A stretch of 64,000 bases of DNA. Source: Chitinibacter bivalviorum (GTDB lineage: Bacteria > Pseudomonadota > Gammaproteobacteria > Burkholderiales > Chitinibacteraceae). Of this stretch, positions 9,249-18,319 are shown piece after piece. Numbering within the stretch: position 1 is the first letter of the stretch; each line of letters starts with the position of its first letter. The notes under the pieces are model-generated. The model saw only the letters and a program-made list of their open reading frames with translations. It was not told the origin of the DNA and did no database searches. A program made the translations under genes and the position numbers. The DNA is taken from NCBI RefSeq assembly GCF_013403565.1, contig NZ_CP058627.1, positions 1,054,001 to 1,118,000 on the forward strand, in the 5' to 3' direction.

Positions 9249-10696
9249 TGCGTACCATCCGGAACCAGAGTTAAGTCAACGGCTGCTAGCTCAAATGAGC
9301 CGCTGGAGGTGGCAAGCTTGATCTGATGCCATCGCCCAGACCACAAAGGGTTGAATGCGCCTAAATACAATGCGGATGAACCGTGATTGCTCAGTGCCAC
9401 CCCTGCATAATCAGCTGTGTAGTGAGTTAAGTTTGCCGCGCTTGGTATGGTTAGCCAGCGAGGGCGGACTTTGTTCAGCGTCGTGAATTCAGTGTCGTCG
9501 CCAAAGAAGCCGCTCGTCATCGAAGCTGCGCCAGGCGTTGCAGTTATCGTATTGAGTTGATGGGCCGTATCAATCACTGCTGCAACTGGATTTTCTGAAA
9601 TCCAAAATGGCGAGTCATAGGCAATATTTGGCAATGCGTCCCAAGAAGCAGCCAAAGAGCCAAAATTATCGAATGTCATGCCGTTTGAAGCATATTCAAT
9701 AATCGACTCAACATTCATGGAGCCAGCGCCCCATTTGTCCATCTTGTAGTGGTATGCAATCCATGAATCACAAACACCATTGCTACCCACCGATGGATAG
9801 AACCAGACTACCAATTTGCGCTGACGATCGTGCAAGCCCTGCACGCGTTGAATGTACTTAGGGTCAACGCGATTAAAGAACCATTTCCGAACTGGTGTCC
9901 CAATTGGCGTTGGCCGTACCCCATCAAAACGCCAAAAATCATCTTGGCTGATGAAAATATGCTCAGTTCCAATGCTGACAATGCACTCATGACTGATTGC
10001 CCCGATTTCGCCGGGTATTTCCTGCCATGACCAAATGAATGGTGCGCCTACATAACTAGCCAGAAACATGTTGCGCAGCTTGTACGCCACCATATTTTGA
10101 CCAAGGCGCTTTGCCCCAATAACACGTCCCGCCGTGTCCATCAGTCGGCCAGTTGCGGCCTGCGTCGTACTGCTTGGCGTCCAAGTGGTGTAGTCATATA
10201 AGCCAGAGCACCACCAACGATCGGGAGAGTCTCCATAAGTCGCTTCGTTGGTATCAAACAGGAAAACAAAGCCCCCTACCGTCTCGCAGATCGATGCTTT
10301 AGGAGATCCAGCAAGATCAGCAAATGCACCGCTGATGCTCACCTGTGTTGCGTCGGATTTGTTGCAGCAAAGTGTTGCGTTGCCAAATTGAACAAAACGC
10401 CAACGAGAGTCAGGGCCTGTGGTGTAAACCGCAGCTCGACTCACGTCATTCCACGCTGAGCCAGAAAGCTCATAAATCTTGGTTTGTGTGCCCGCCAAAG
10501 TACGTTTTGTGTCGTCCAGTTTGCGCACCTTAGCTGCACCAAAGCATGCAGCTGGAAGTAGCGCACCAGATACAGCGATTGGCGATTCTAACGCCGCAAA
10601 CCCACGCTCGGTAGGCACGATATTCGATACGTCAACCATTGCGCCAGGAGTCATTGGGTCAATATCTGGCGTAAATCCAAGCAATTCGGCCAGCAT
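9245..10696 (-). CDS. packaged-DNA stabilisation / tail hub protein (P22 gp10-like)
   Basis: A 483-residue, beta-rich protein starting MLAELLGFTPDIDPMTPG, with repeated aromatic/Asp blades (for example GDSPDRWWCSGLYDYTTW, ISQDDFWRFDGVRP, KLVVWFYPS). This looks like the beta-propeller hub proteins of podoviruses (P22 gp10 type), which close the portal channel and carry tail proteins. It follows the head-tail adaptor-like gene by one base, the usual order for this class. Function by family resemblance and position. Confidence 0.65.
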   Translation of the reverse strand: MLAELLGFTPDIDPMTPGAMVDVSNIVPTERGFAALESPIAVSGALLPAACFGAAKVRKLDDTKRTLAGTQTKIYELSGSAWNDVSRAAVYTTGPDSRWRFVQFGNATLCCNKSDATQVSISGAFADLAGSPKASICETVGGFVFLFDTNEATYGDSPDRWWCSGLYDYTTWTPSSTTQAATGRLMDTAGRVIGAKRLGQNMVAYKLRNMFLASYVGAPFIWSWQEIPGEIGAISHECIVSIGTEHIFISQDDFWRFDGVRPTPIGTPVRKWFFNRVDPKYIQRVQGLHDRQRKLVVWFYPSVGSNGVCDSWIAYHYKMDKWGAGSMNVESIIEYASNGMTFDNFGSLAASWDALPNIAYDSPFWISENPVAAVIDTAHQLNTITATPGAASMTSGFFGDDTEFTTLNKVRPRWLTIPSAANLTHYTADYAGVALSNHGSSALYLGAFNPLWSGRWHQIKLATSSGSFELAAVDLTLVPDGTQ

Positions 10697-10697
10697 G

Positions 10698-11303
10698 TTA
10701 AACCCTCACATCGGTACGAACCCGCATCGTAAATTGCGCGGATCGGTCATCTGAAACTTCCGTGCTTTCAAAGGCGTCTTTGTAGAGCTGTTCCCAGACA
10801 GGAAGCCGCGCGTCGTCTTTCAGATAGGGCGCAGCTTGAAGCAGCGAGCCATACAAATACACATCAGGGCAGTTTGTCATTAGCCAATTTGTGCCATTTG
10901 CCGCCAGCGCGGGGAGTTTGGCGTAATACATCAACGTATAGCTGTAGGCGCTATCAGGGGCTGGAGCCATGACAATATTCTTGCCAATGAGCGTGAATAC
11001 CCTAGGAAATGCACTATAGCCTTGCGAGTCACTTAAGGTATCTGGCGACACGTAAGCCACACGCATTGGCTTGCTGCCATTCATTACTGTCAACGATTTT
11101 GGCTCTACCGCATCCGATGGCAGTGGCAATGTGTCGCTGCTCAAAGCGCCAGAAGCAGAGGTTTCCATGGCTCGAACGCGCAAATCACGCGCTAACCGTG
11201 CTTCGGCCAACGCAATAAAATCGGGGATGACTGCAGTCAGGTTGTCGCGCTTGAGCCAGTTACCAATGCTGCTAACCAAATCGGTGTAGTTTGCCAGTGA
11301 CAT
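10698..11303 (-). CDS. head-tail adaptor protein (gp4-like)
   Basis: A 201-residue protein beginning MSLANYTDLVSSIGNWLKRDNLTAVIPDFI. The N-terminal helix pair, followed by EARLARDLRVR and a beta domain with LPLPSDAVEPKSLTVM, is the standard pattern of small phage adaptor proteins that bind the portal ring. The last ~50 residues are helical (DVYLYGSLLQAAPYLKDD). It sits between the capsid cluster and the hub gene, consistent with a connector role. Confidence 0.65.
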   Translation of the reverse strand: MSLANYTDLVSSIGNWLKRDNLTAVIPDFIALAEARLARDLRVRAMETSASGALSSDTLPLPSDAVEPKSLTVMNGSKPMRVAYVSPDTLSDSQGYSAFPRVFTLIGKNIVMAPAPDSAYSYTLMYYAKLPALAANGTNWLMTNCPDVYLYGSLLQAAPYLKDDARLPVWEQLYKDAFESTEVSDDRSAQFTMRVRTDVRV

Positions 11304-11305
11304 GT

Positions 11306-11596
11306 TTAGCCTCGGCCTTCACGGCCTTGATAAATTCGAAAGCCCGACAAATCAGGGTCATTAAGCATCGCCTGGGCATGCTTTGGTTCGCGCATGAATT
11401 CAGCAAAGGTGATGCTTGTGCGCTGGCAATATTTCTCGACCAGCACCATAGGAAAGCTAGCTGCATGACGCATGTCTTTGCTGCCATGAATGCCTTCGCG
11501 GGCTTTACGCTTGGCAGTCTCAAGAATGCCTTCAACATCCTGAGTTCTGACGATGGTCAGCTTGTCATCTGCATCATGTGCGGCGGTTTGAATCAT
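11306..11596 (-). CDS. small phage protein of unknown function
   Basis: About 96 residues from ATG 11596, chosen because GAGG lies ~8 bases upstream and the longer reading frame overlaps the previous gene. The protein is charged and helical (DVEGILETAKRKAREGIHGSKDMRHAA) and contains no cysteine pair or catalytic motif beyond a single 'EKYCQR'. Located between the small capsid-cluster protein and the adaptor. Function not recognised. Confidence 0.55.
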   Translation of the reverse strand: MIQTAAHDADDKLTIVRTQDVEGILETAKRKAREGIHGSKDMRHAASFPMVLVEKYCQRTSITFAEFMREPKHAQAMLNDPDLSGFRIYQGREGRG

Positions 11597-11598
11597 GG

Positions 11599-11898
11599 TT
11601 ACTGATCCTCTAGCGGCACGACTGATACTTTCGATGTTGAGCCGGCCAGAGCAGCAATGTGCGTGAAGCCCCAGCACCGCAAGACAACTGCATCGGCAGG
11701 TTGTACTAGCAAATCAACACTGCTTGCGGTTACACCCGCACTGGTTCCCAATTTCACATAGGTTTCCGCGGTGGCAGCGATGCGAACATACTTTGGAGCG
11801 GTGCCGTTTGAGGTTTGAGGAAGCGCTGCGCTTGCCGATGTTGCCGTTGCTGCGATATTGATGCCCGATGCCGTAACAGTCATTGCGCTTTCGTTCAT
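11599..11898 (-). CDS. small virion protein, possible head decoration
   Basis: About 99 residues from ATG 11898 (TGGAG upstream). Rich in Ala, Thr, Ser and Val (ATATSASAALPQTSNGTAP) with predicted beta strands and no charged catalytic centre. The place directly behind the major capsid gene is typical of decoration or head-stabilising proteins, and that is my inference. An in-frame start seven codons earlier exists but lies closer to the upstream terminator. Confidence 0.5.
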   Translation of the reverse strand: MNESAMTVTASGINIAATATSASAALPQTSNGTAPKYVRIAATAETYVKLGTSAGVTASSVDLLVQPADAVVLRCWGFTHIAALAGSTSKVSVVPLEDQ

Positions 11899-11921
11899 GA
11901 TTAATACTCCAGAAAACAAAA

Positions 11922-11941
11922 AACCCCGCCAAAGCGGGGTT
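11922..11941 (-). terminator. Rho-independent terminator behind the capsid gene
   Basis: AACCCCGC-caaa-GCGGGGTT hairpin, with a T-rich tract on the minus strand. It lies between the major capsid gene and the small virion protein and may tune expression downstream of the capsid. Confidence 0.65.
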
Positions 11942-11961
11942 CTTCATTACACAATGATTGA

Positions 11962-12903
11962 TTAGGTCAGATCGCGGACCACGCCAGATGCCTTCTCTTG
12001 TCGTGCTTCTAGGCAGTACTCGGTAACGAGTGCAGCACCTTCACCGTCGAAGTTTTGTGGCAGGGCCTGCGTGCGAACACCATCAAGTGACGCCAATGCC
12101 CAGTAATCGAGATCCAGCACGAATGCAGAACGCGCACGCTGGAAGCGATTGGGCACAACTTTCAACGTACCGAAGTCCGATACATACACATCGACAGCCG
12201 CAACAAGTTTTTTGTCGTCGGCATTGTCAAAGCGCGTAGTCGCCGCGGTAAATGTTGAGAAGGTTTGCTTGTTTGATGGACCAACCATGATCATGGATGG
12301 ATTGCCACCTTGCGTAAAACACTTCTGCAGCACGTTTTTCAACATGGCTTCAGTGAAAGCGCGTGCGGTGCCATCGGTTGGTGCGACATTGGTGTTGTAG
12401 TTTGGTGCAACGCCTGATGCGCCCAAATCACTATTGGTTGCCAACCAACCCTCAAGGCCACGTTGTTGGCGTGCAGTAGTTGAGTTACCCGCAACAGTGA
12501 CATTGTTCTGTGTCAGTGCAAATTCCATATCGCGTGCGAGCTCTTTAGAAGCATTGGCAAGCTGATAGGCCAGCATTTTCTTAAAGCCATAGGCTGAAGT
12601 CGATTGCTGAGTACGCGAGACAATCACAGTTTTTGTACTGATCTGTGTGCGGTTGTTCAGACGCGCAGGCGTTGGGCGTGAGCCTGCAGCGAAAACATCA
12701 CCCTCGACTGCCGCATTGTTTGCCGGTGCAGCGAGATCATCAGTGATCCATTCGTGCAATGTGTTGCTCGCCTTGGCCTTCTTGATGCCCGACAAGAACG
12801 GGGTATCGGTTGGCGCGATGTTGTAGATCACATCTGCAACATCTTCCTGATTTGTCAGCTGGTTATAGCTGAATGAGAGCTGAGTATTTGCTTGAATAGC
12901 CAT
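11962..12903 (-). CDS. major capsid protein, SU10 type
   Basis: A 313-residue protein starting MAIQANTQLSFSYNQLTNQEDVADVIYN, with IAPTDTPFLSGIKK and HEWITDDL near residues 30-55, followed by TVIVSRTQQSTSAYG and the C-terminal EYCLEARQEKASGVV. These are hallmarks of the SU10/DUF5309 major capsid family (HK97 fold), which builds the icosahedral head. Scaffold upstream and connector genes downstream agree. Length is typical of the family. Confidence 0.88.
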   Translation of the reverse strand: MAIQANTQLSFSYNQLTNQEDVADVIYNIAPTDTPFLSGIKKAKASNTLHEWITDDLAAPANNAAVEGDVFAAGSRPTPARLNNRTQISTKTVIVSRTQQSTSAYGFKKMLAYQLANASKELARDMEFALTQNNVTVAGNSTTARQQRGLEGWLATNSDLGASGVAPNYNTNVAPTDGTARAFTEAMLKNVLQKCFTQGGNPSMIMVGPSNKQTFSTFTAATTRFDNADDKKLVAAVDVYVSDFGTLKVVPNRFQRARSAFVLDLDYWALASLDGVRTQALPQNFDGEGAALVTEYCLEARQEKASGVVRDLT

Positions 12904-12922
12904 TTTTGAAAATCCTTATGGA

Positions 12923-13882
12923 TCAACCGAGCATGCGTTCAAAAATGCCTGCTGCGGTTTCGGTTCGATTTCCGCCCTGACCTGTCTTGAGGTTCTGCAT
13001 GCCCTTGGTTCGGCCATCAGTTGGTTTGACAGGTTGACCACCTTTTAGTGGTTTTGGCGCTTGATTTACACGGTTTTGAACTTCCGGCTTTTTGGCCTGT
13101 AACTTATCGAATGCCATGGCCTTGCGAAGCAATACGAAAGCACGGTGATCACCCAAACCATCAACGTCTTGCTGCGTGAATCCATTGCTCAACAAGTAAT
13201 CGCGGATTTGTGCTGATTCGGCCTTACGAACGGTTTCGTCTTTCCATTCGGGAATTGCGGTAAGTAGCTGCTCAACTTCTGACTGCAAGCTCTGCTGGTG
13301 AGCACGAAACTCTTCCTGCTGTTCAATGTGTTGAACTTGCTGAAGCTGGCCTTGAGCCTGTTGAAATTGATTGATGAGTTCCCGACGACGAAAATCGAGC
13401 TGCAATGCTTGCTGCGGGTTTTCCTGGATTAAAGCATTCCAGTCCAATGCATCAAGCTGCTGCAATTCATTCATTGCGACGTGACTAATCTGCTGGAGCT
13501 GTTGCGCATACTGACCACGTTGTTGACGTGCGGCTTCGGTCTCAGCCTGCGCCTGTCGGCGTTCCTCGGCCAAAGCTTGTGTTTTCTTCGTGTAATCAGC
13601 CTGCCGTAACAGGTAGTCAGCGCCATCTTTAGAAACCTTGATCTTCTTGCCATCGATCTCAATCTCTACGAGTTCATCGCCATCTTCCTGTTCTGATGCG
13701 TCTTGCTCTGCATTTTCATCAGACTCACCGTTCTCCAGCTGGCTATCATCCACTGGCAGCTTGTCAGACTCTCCTGCTTGGCCTTCATCATCAGATTGCA
13801 TGCCTGCAGCTTCACGCATTAGGTCTGCAATACTTGGTTCACCATTGTCTGAGGCCGCTTGTTGTTGGGCTTGTTCTTCCAT
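12923..13882 (-). CDS. capsid scaffolding protein
   Basis: About 319 residues from ATG 13882 (GGAG upstream). The first ~90 residues are extremely acidic (runs of Asp, Glu, Ser). A short basic/hydrophobic unit follows (LVEIEIDGKKIKVSKDGADYLLRQADYTKK), then a long Gln-rich coiled coil (~130-230), and the C-terminus is basic. Acidic, helical, directly before the capsid gene: a standard internal scaffold that guides procapsid assembly. Confidence 0.75.
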   Translation of the reverse strand: MEEQAQQQAASDNGEPSIADLMREAAGMQSDDEGQAGESDKLPVDDSQLENGESDENAEQDASEQEDGDELVEIEIDGKKIKVSKDGADYLLRQADYTKKTQALAEERRQAQAETEAARQQRGQYAQQLQQISHVAMNELQQLDALDWNALIQENPQQALQLDFRRRELINQFQQAQGQLQQVQHIEQQEEFRAHQQSLQSEVEQLLTAIPEWKDETVRKAESAQIRDYLLSNGFTQQDVDGLGDHRAFVLLRKAMAFDKLQAKKPEVQNRVNQAPKPLKGGQPVKPTDGRTKGMQNLKTGQGGNRTETAAGIFERMLG

Positions 13883-13900
13883 GGTTTTGCTCCATAAAAA

Positions 13901-13922
13901 AACCCGCCTCAATGGGCGGGTT
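13901..13922 (-). terminator. Rho-independent terminator
   Basis: AACCCGCC-tcaatg-GGCGGGTT hairpin with a T7 tract on the minus strand, between the 107-residue gene and the scaffold gene. Confidence 0.65.
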
Positions 13923-13943
13923 GTATTTGATTTAATTGACCGA

Positions 13944-14267
13944 TTACAGCAACGTCTCTTCGCCATCACTTGTGATCAGCTTCCACGCATCAGCGGCAAA
14001 CAAATATGCGCTGCCAACATCAAGCATCTGATGTGCATTTTCTGCGAGCTCACCCAGTGGACCGTGAATCTGGGTGACCAACTTACCACTGGCAATCAGT
14101 TCATTTGCTGCCGAAACCGCATCATCGAGCGTCAATTCCCCGCCCAATCCTGCATTCGCTGCATCAATGTTCGGCGTTGTTCCAGTGTCTGCCGTGCCAT
14201 TTGCCCCGTCTGCATCACCGTTTGGAGGTGTTGATTGACGTCGTTGAGTATTTTTTGCATCTGCCAT
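13944..14267 (-). CDS. small phage protein of unknown function (portal-scaffold interval)
   Basis: 107 residues; the first ~45 are low-complexity (Ala, Asp, Gly, Asn, Thr), the rest is a small helical domain (LTLDDAVSAANELIASGKLV...HQMLDVGSAYLFAADAW). A good ribosome binding site (AAGGAAGGG) precedes the ATG. Its first third overlaps, in another frame, the end of the 104-residue gene at 14132-14446. Function not recognised. Confidence 0.5.
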   Translation of the reverse strand: MADAKNTQRRQSTPPNGDADGANGTADTGTTPNIDAANAGLGGELTLDDAVSAANELIASGKLVTQIHGPLGELAENAHQMLDVGSAYLFAADAWKLITSDGEETLL

Positions 14268-14446
14268 AGTTTTTCCCTTCCTTCAGAGTCCCGAGCCGGG
14301 CTGTTCACCCATGCCTGGTTGATGTTGTCCCGCATCAGGCTGAAAGCCTCCTGATAAATCGGGTTGTCCAAAATCTCCTGAGCCTGCCGCCCCCGGTCCA
14401 TCTCCTGAAGCTCCGAGGTCGTCGGGTGCTGGCTGTTCGTCTGCAT
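14132..14446 (-). CDS. small phage protein overlapping portal and downstream gene
   Basis: 104 residues, helical, with the pattern EILDNPIYQEAFSLMRDNI, ARDSEGREKLW and VNQHLQTVMQTGQMA. I associate this pattern with a widespread small phage protein usually located next to the portal or terminase genes. GGAAGG lies about 9 bases before the ATG. It overlaps the low-complexity C-terminus of the portal by 164 bases and the 107-residue gene by 136 bases, which is unusually heavy overprinting. Role unknown. Confidence 0.6.
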   Translation of the reverse strand: MQTNSQHPTTSELQEMDRGRQAQEILDNPIYQEAFSLMRDNINQAWVNSPARDSEGREKLWQMQKILNDVNQHLQTVMQTGQMARQTLEQRRTLMQRMQDWAGN

Positions 14447-16445
14447 CAGTTAATCCTTCCGTTTGCTGATATACCTGGTTGAAGTTGGCCGCTTCTGCTG
14501 CCGCTTGTTGCATGTATTTCAGCTGCAACTCTTCACGGCGAATTGCCGTGTCGATCTCCAGTTGCTGCCAACGCAATGCATATTCCTGCTCGGCCTTCCA
14601 GCGTTCTAGCGAGAATTCGCGCTGATCCGTCTGCGACTGTTGGTGCAGCTTGATCAATTCTGGTTGCGGTTGCGGAGGCTGTTCTGGTGCCGGCGGCTGC
14701 TTGCTTGGATCGCTAAAGAACTTCTCAGGCGATTTAAAGCCAATGGCTTTGGCGTATTCCGTCGCAGCGTTGTAGATTGACTGCGGGTCAGCAACACCAA
14801 TCTGCATGGCCTCGCGTTGGATCTGCATGACAGACATCAGATGCTGGGCAATCTGATCTTTATTGCCAGTGCCTAGCCCAACGTTGATTTGCAATTGCAG
14901 CCGATCGCGCCATTCAGTTGGGTTGATCTGTTTGAGTGACCCGCCCATATAAACTTCGGTTGGCTGCTGATACTGGCAAATCAGCTTCAGGATTAACCGG
15001 AAAAGATCTGTAACGCCTGTCTCAGCAAAAACCCGAGCAATCAGCTCAATCCGCTGATCTGACTTGTTGGTGATGATGTTAATGCCGGTTGCCGTGTGGT
15101 TCAGGCTATCGGCCGTAGTGCCTTGGCTGTAACGAGTCCAGCCAGTAATGTTTTCCTGATAGCTGCTCATGTACTCGAGCAGCTGATAACCAGCTTGAGC
15201 GCCTTGAGGCTGTACCAATGGTACGACTGCACCAGGCGATTTCATCCGCACAATGCCGCCTGGGCGACTGGTCATCAAATCATCAAGATTGACCTGCCCA
15301 TCTACAACGCCAAAGCGCTGATTAACCGTCAGATACAGATTATCGAGCATGGCTCGCATGATCGATGTCTTGATGCGGTGTGGCTCACGAGTCAGGTCGG
15401 CCATTGAGAGGCCAAACATCGAATGCGGCAATGGAATCGGCGTCAGCGTGACAAATGGATGCCCATCGACTTCTTCATTGCACAGCAGCATATTGCCTGC
15501 CTTGCGGATCATGCGCCATTCAGGGAAGCCATCGCCGTCATAATCGACCTTGATATAAGCTTCCAGCACATGAACGATGCGCGTCGATTCATCTTGCGTT
15601 TGCACGCCAAAGCTTTGCGGGTTGATTGCCTGCTCATCATTCTGAGCGCGCCGAGTAATGGCCTCCTGCGAGGTCATATTGGCATCTTCGCTACCGATAC
15701 CCGCAAGCAGATCATCGCTGTAGCCCATGGCACGCAATTCAGCAATCGTCATGGCTCGACGCTGAGCCACAAAGGAAGCATCCCGCAGTGACTTGGTGTC
15801 ACGCCGAATCAGCATCTCTTCAGGTGGGATAGGCTCAATTCGAACCTGAGATTTGCTTTTGCGAAAGGCCAATTCGATGGTCAATAATGGCTCGCCAGTT
15901 TCCTCATTAGGTACTTGTTCCGCACTGGCAATCTGCGCATCAGGATTTCGCTGCAGTAACAGCATCAAATCATCTTGCGTCAGGCCTTCATAGCGTTCAG
16001 TGCGCTGTGTTTCGTCACTATCCCAGTAGACTTTCAGAAAGCCATTCTTGAGCAGCAGTGCATCCTTGAACCACGAATACAGCGCCATAAAGCCGGGGTT
16101 TTGCCGATTAAATACGTGATTAACGTACTCGGTCGCATCTTGCGCGGCCTGCTCCATGTCTGGATGATCGGCAGTAAATTCCACCGTGTCATCACCAGCG
16201 GTGAAAATGCGGATCAGCTGCGGCAACATCCACTCAACCGTAGCCAGTGTTTCATTGCTGATGACCGTGCTGCGGCCTTCGATTTCAGGCGGAGCCAACT
16301 CACCAACGGCATTGCCAAGGTAATAATCCAGAGCGCGTTTACGGCTCTCAGCCAAGCGCCCACCGTTGTACCCCAACGCCCCGCGCGCTTCTGCATCAAT
16401 CAGCGCAATCAGGCTCTGATCGTCCATCGGTTCGCGCTCACTCAT
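14283..16445 (-). CDS. portal protein (P22-like family)
   Basis: A 720-residue portal. The N-terminus (LIALIDAEARGALGYNGGRLAESRKRALDYY begins residues ~12-43), the ISNETLATVEWMLPQLIRIF block and the HVLEAYIKVDYDGDGFPEWRM block are typical of large podoviral portals of the P22-like type. The central SMFGLSMADLTREPHRIKTSI and long helical C-terminus (barrel) also fit. The last ~60 residues are a Gly/Pro/Asp/Gln-rich tail. Twelve copies would form the DNA entry channel in the head. It follows TerL, as expected. Confidence 0.85.
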   Translation of the reverse strand: MSEREPMDDQSLIALIDAEARGALGYNGGRLAESRKRALDYYLGNAVGELAPPEIEGRSTVISNETLATVEWMLPQLIRIFTAGDDTVEFTADHPDMEQAAQDATEYVNHVFNRQNPGFMALYSWFKDALLLKNGFLKVYWDSDETQRTERYEGLTQDDLMLLLQRNPDAQIASAEQVPNEETGEPLLTIELAFRKSKSQVRIEPIPPEEMLIRRDTKSLRDASFVAQRRAMTIAELRAMGYSDDLLAGIGSEDANMTSQEAITRRAQNDEQAINPQSFGVQTQDESTRIVHVLEAYIKVDYDGDGFPEWRMIRKAGNMLLCNEEVDGHPFVTLTPIPLPHSMFGLSMADLTREPHRIKTSIMRAMLDNLYLTVNQRFGVVDGQVNLDDLMTSRPGGIVRMKSPGAVVPLVQPQGAQAGYQLLEYMSSYQENITGWTRYSQGTTADSLNHTATGINIITNKSDQRIELIARVFAETGVTDLFRLILKLICQYQQPTEVYMGGSLKQINPTEWRDRLQLQINVGLGTGNKDQIAQHLMSVMQIQREAMQIGVADPQSIYNAATEYAKAIGFKSPEKFFSDPSKQPPAPEQPPQPQPELIKLHQQSQTDQREFSLERWKAEQEYALRWQQLEIDTAIRREELQLKYMQQAAAEAANFNQVYQQTEGLTDADEQPAPDDLGASGDGPGAAGSGDFGQPDLSGGFQPDAGQHQPGMGEQPGSGL

Positions 16446-16466
16446 TTATTGCCCCTGAAATGAAAA

Positions 16467-16484
16467 AACCCGCCGAAGCGGGTT
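16467..16484 (-). terminator. Rho-independent terminator between TerL and portal
   Basis: AACCCGC-cgaa-GCGGGTT hairpin followed by a T tract on the minus strand, in the ~58-base gap between the TerL stop and portal start. Confidence 0.65.
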
Positions 16485-16503
16485 AAGTGGATCTTGCAAA
16501 TGA

Positions 16504-17754
16504 CTATGCGTAACTACCCATTGACGGGTATCTGAGCGTACCGCCCCATTCGTCATTGCTAAAACTTTCGGCGTTAATGGCTAGATAGCGAAACATATCT
16601 GCGCCGTGGCTGAACTCATCATGCAGCGGCGCACCTGGCTCATTCGTTGTCTGCGGAATTCCTCGGCGATATCGCTTGAGACACTCAACAAGACGACTGG
16701 CCTGACGGTCAATGTATGTACGAGGCAACGCCATACGAGCCAAACGAATACCATCTTCGATGCTCATGCTGGGGGTGATTTGCACTGTCCACCCCATGTT
16801 TTGCATGATCTGTTGTGAGCTCATGCCTGTTTTGAAGTCTTTATGAGCACCATCGTGGGGTAAGTACATCGTTCCCCAATTCAGATTCATATTGCGCAGC
16901 TCAGCGCTGTAGCTATCTAGCGTTCGATGTGAATCTTCGATGTACCGAATCACGCGCAATTCAGATGCAACCTTTTGCACGACGCCGATCGACATCGCAT
17001 CGTTCCACCCAAGGTCCACAATGACATGTGATTTCAGCATTGGGTCATAAGGCACATCACGATGACGGCCTTGCTCAATCAAATTGCCAACCTCGTCGGC
17101 ATAGATCGCGCCATCAACGACAGACTTACATTTTCCTTCCCAGATGTTGGGATAAGACTTTGGATCTGAGAACTGGCAATGAACGCGCTCTTTTTCCAGT
17201 TCCTCTGGAAACCATGGGTTATCGTTGTAGTTGATCTGGACGACCCAAGCACCAGGCGGCGGATTGAGCACAAATCGCTGATAAGTCGGATCGGTATCCA
17301 GATCAGGGTTAAACGAAACCCAAATCTCACTACCCGGCTTCCGAATTGTTGGAGTCAGCGTATCCCATGACTTCTTGCTGACGGTTTGCGCCTCTTCGAC
17401 CCAAACGATATCAACACCTTCGAACGACTTAATCGATTCAACTGTGTGCGATGCTAAGCCTGCAAAGGCAAACTCTGTGCCATTAGCACCCTTGATTGAG
17501 GTATCGGTGATGGTGAAGAACTGGCCTAGGCCAAGCGATTGGATTTGATCGCCCAAGAGCTTGTGAACCGAATCTTTGATGGATTTTTGCACCTCGCGAG
17601 CGCACAAAATACGCAAAGGCGATTGAGCGGCCTGAATGAGCAGCGCTCTGGCGAATGACCATGATTTTGCGCTTCCCCTTCCCCCATGCGCCACTTTGTA
17701 GCGGCACGGTGAAAACAGGCCGCGCAGCTTGGCAGGGAAAGGGGCGTTTATCAT
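16504..17754 (-). CDS. terL: terminase large subunit
   Basis: A 416-residue packaging motor of the PBSX-type family. Walker A is GGRGSAKS (residues 24-31) and Walker B is VDIVWVEEA (114-122). The coupling region SFNPD follows. The C-terminal nuclease half contains HVIVDLGWNDAMS and a conserved Asp near the C-terminus (PLHDEFSHGADMFRY). It cuts and pumps concatemeric DNA into the prohead through the portal. Its ATG overlaps the TerS stop by four bases. Confidence 0.9.
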   Translation of the reverse strand: MINAPFPAKLRGLFSPCRYKVAHGGRGSAKSWSFARALLIQAAQSPLRILCAREVQKSIKDSVHKLLGDQIQSLGLGQFFTITDTSIKGANGTEFAFAGLASHTVESIKSFEGVDIVWVEEAQTVSKKSWDTLTPTIRKPGSEIWVSFNPDLDTDPTYQRFVLNPPPGAWVVQINYNDNPWFPEELEKERVHCQFSDPKSYPNIWEGKCKSVVDGAIYADEVGNLIEQGRHRDVPYDPMLKSHVIVDLGWNDAMSIGVVQKVASELRVIRYIEDSHRTLDSYSAELRNMNLNWGTMYLPHDGAHKDFKTGMSSQQIMQNMGWTVQITPSMSIEDGIRLARMALPRTYIDRQASRLVECLKRYRRGIPQTTNEPGAPLHDEFSHGADMFRYLAINAESFSNDEWGGTLRYPSMGSYA

Positions 17755-18212
17755 GGTTCGTGAAAGGTCACTTTAATCCCAAGGTTGATTGGATTATCTG
17801 GATCACCAGTCAGCTTCTGCTCGATCTTGTCACCGTACTTTTTCGGAGCCAATTTGCTGGCATACCATTTGCGAGCGTCGACACGCAGCTTTGAACGAGC
17901 CACAACGTCATAGTCCGTGCGCTGATTGCCTTTGTCGTCAACGTAGGTGTCATTCAGGCCATCGTCGGAAATGCTGATGATTTCATCAGCCAAGGTGTCT
18001 GCTTGGATTTCCCTCGCGCGCGCGTATTTCCCGCGAAACTCTTCGTGCCGATCAAGCCAGCGAAGCACTGTTGCCATGTTCGGCATGCCAGCACTCTTGC
18101 AAATTCGATTCAAACTTTCACCGCATGCGATGCGATTGCAGATTTCAGAAGTGAGCTTATCGGAGTACGTGCTTGGCCGATGTGCAGGTTTCTTTTCCGC
18201 CCCATTAGCCAT
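17751..18212 (-). CDS. terS: terminase small subunit
   Basis: About 153 residues from ATG 18212 (GAGGAAG just upstream). An N-terminal helix-turn-helix (SEICNRIACGESLNRICKSAGMPNMATVLRWL region, residues ~20-52) recognises the packaging site. The central DEFRGKYARAREIQADTLADEI is characteristic of terS proteins of this class. The longer reading frame that begins at 18269 would run through the upstream terminator and is less likely. Confidence 0.85.
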   Translation of the reverse strand: MANGAEKKPAHRPSTYSDKLTSEICNRIACGESLNRICKSAGMPNMATVLRWLDRHEEFRGKYARAREIQADTLADEIISISDDGLNDTYVDDKGNQRTDYDVVARSKLRVDARKWYASKLAPKKYGDKIEQKLTGDPDNPINLGIKVTFHEP

Positions 18213-18224
18213 GCTTCCTCCAAA

Positions 18225-18250
18225 CAAAAAAGCCCCACAAAAGCGAGGCT
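18225..18250 (-). terminator. second terminator of the late leader
   Basis: AGCCTCGC-tttt-GTGGGGCT on the minus strand (two G-U pairs) followed by T6. It lies just before terS. Confidence 0.6.
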
Positions 18251-18257
18251 CAGAAAT

Positions 18258-18283
18258 GAAAAAAGCCACCGGTTAGGGTGGCT
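18258..18283 (-). terminator. first terminator of the late leader
   Basis: AGCCACC-ctaacc-GGTGGCT on the minus strand, followed by a T6 tract. Together with the hairpin at 18225-18250 it would stop transcripts from the candidate late promoter unless antiterminated. Confidence 0.7.
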
Positions 18284-18319
18284 TCATAAACTTTGGACGT
18301 AACTTCTCCGTCTGCAAAT

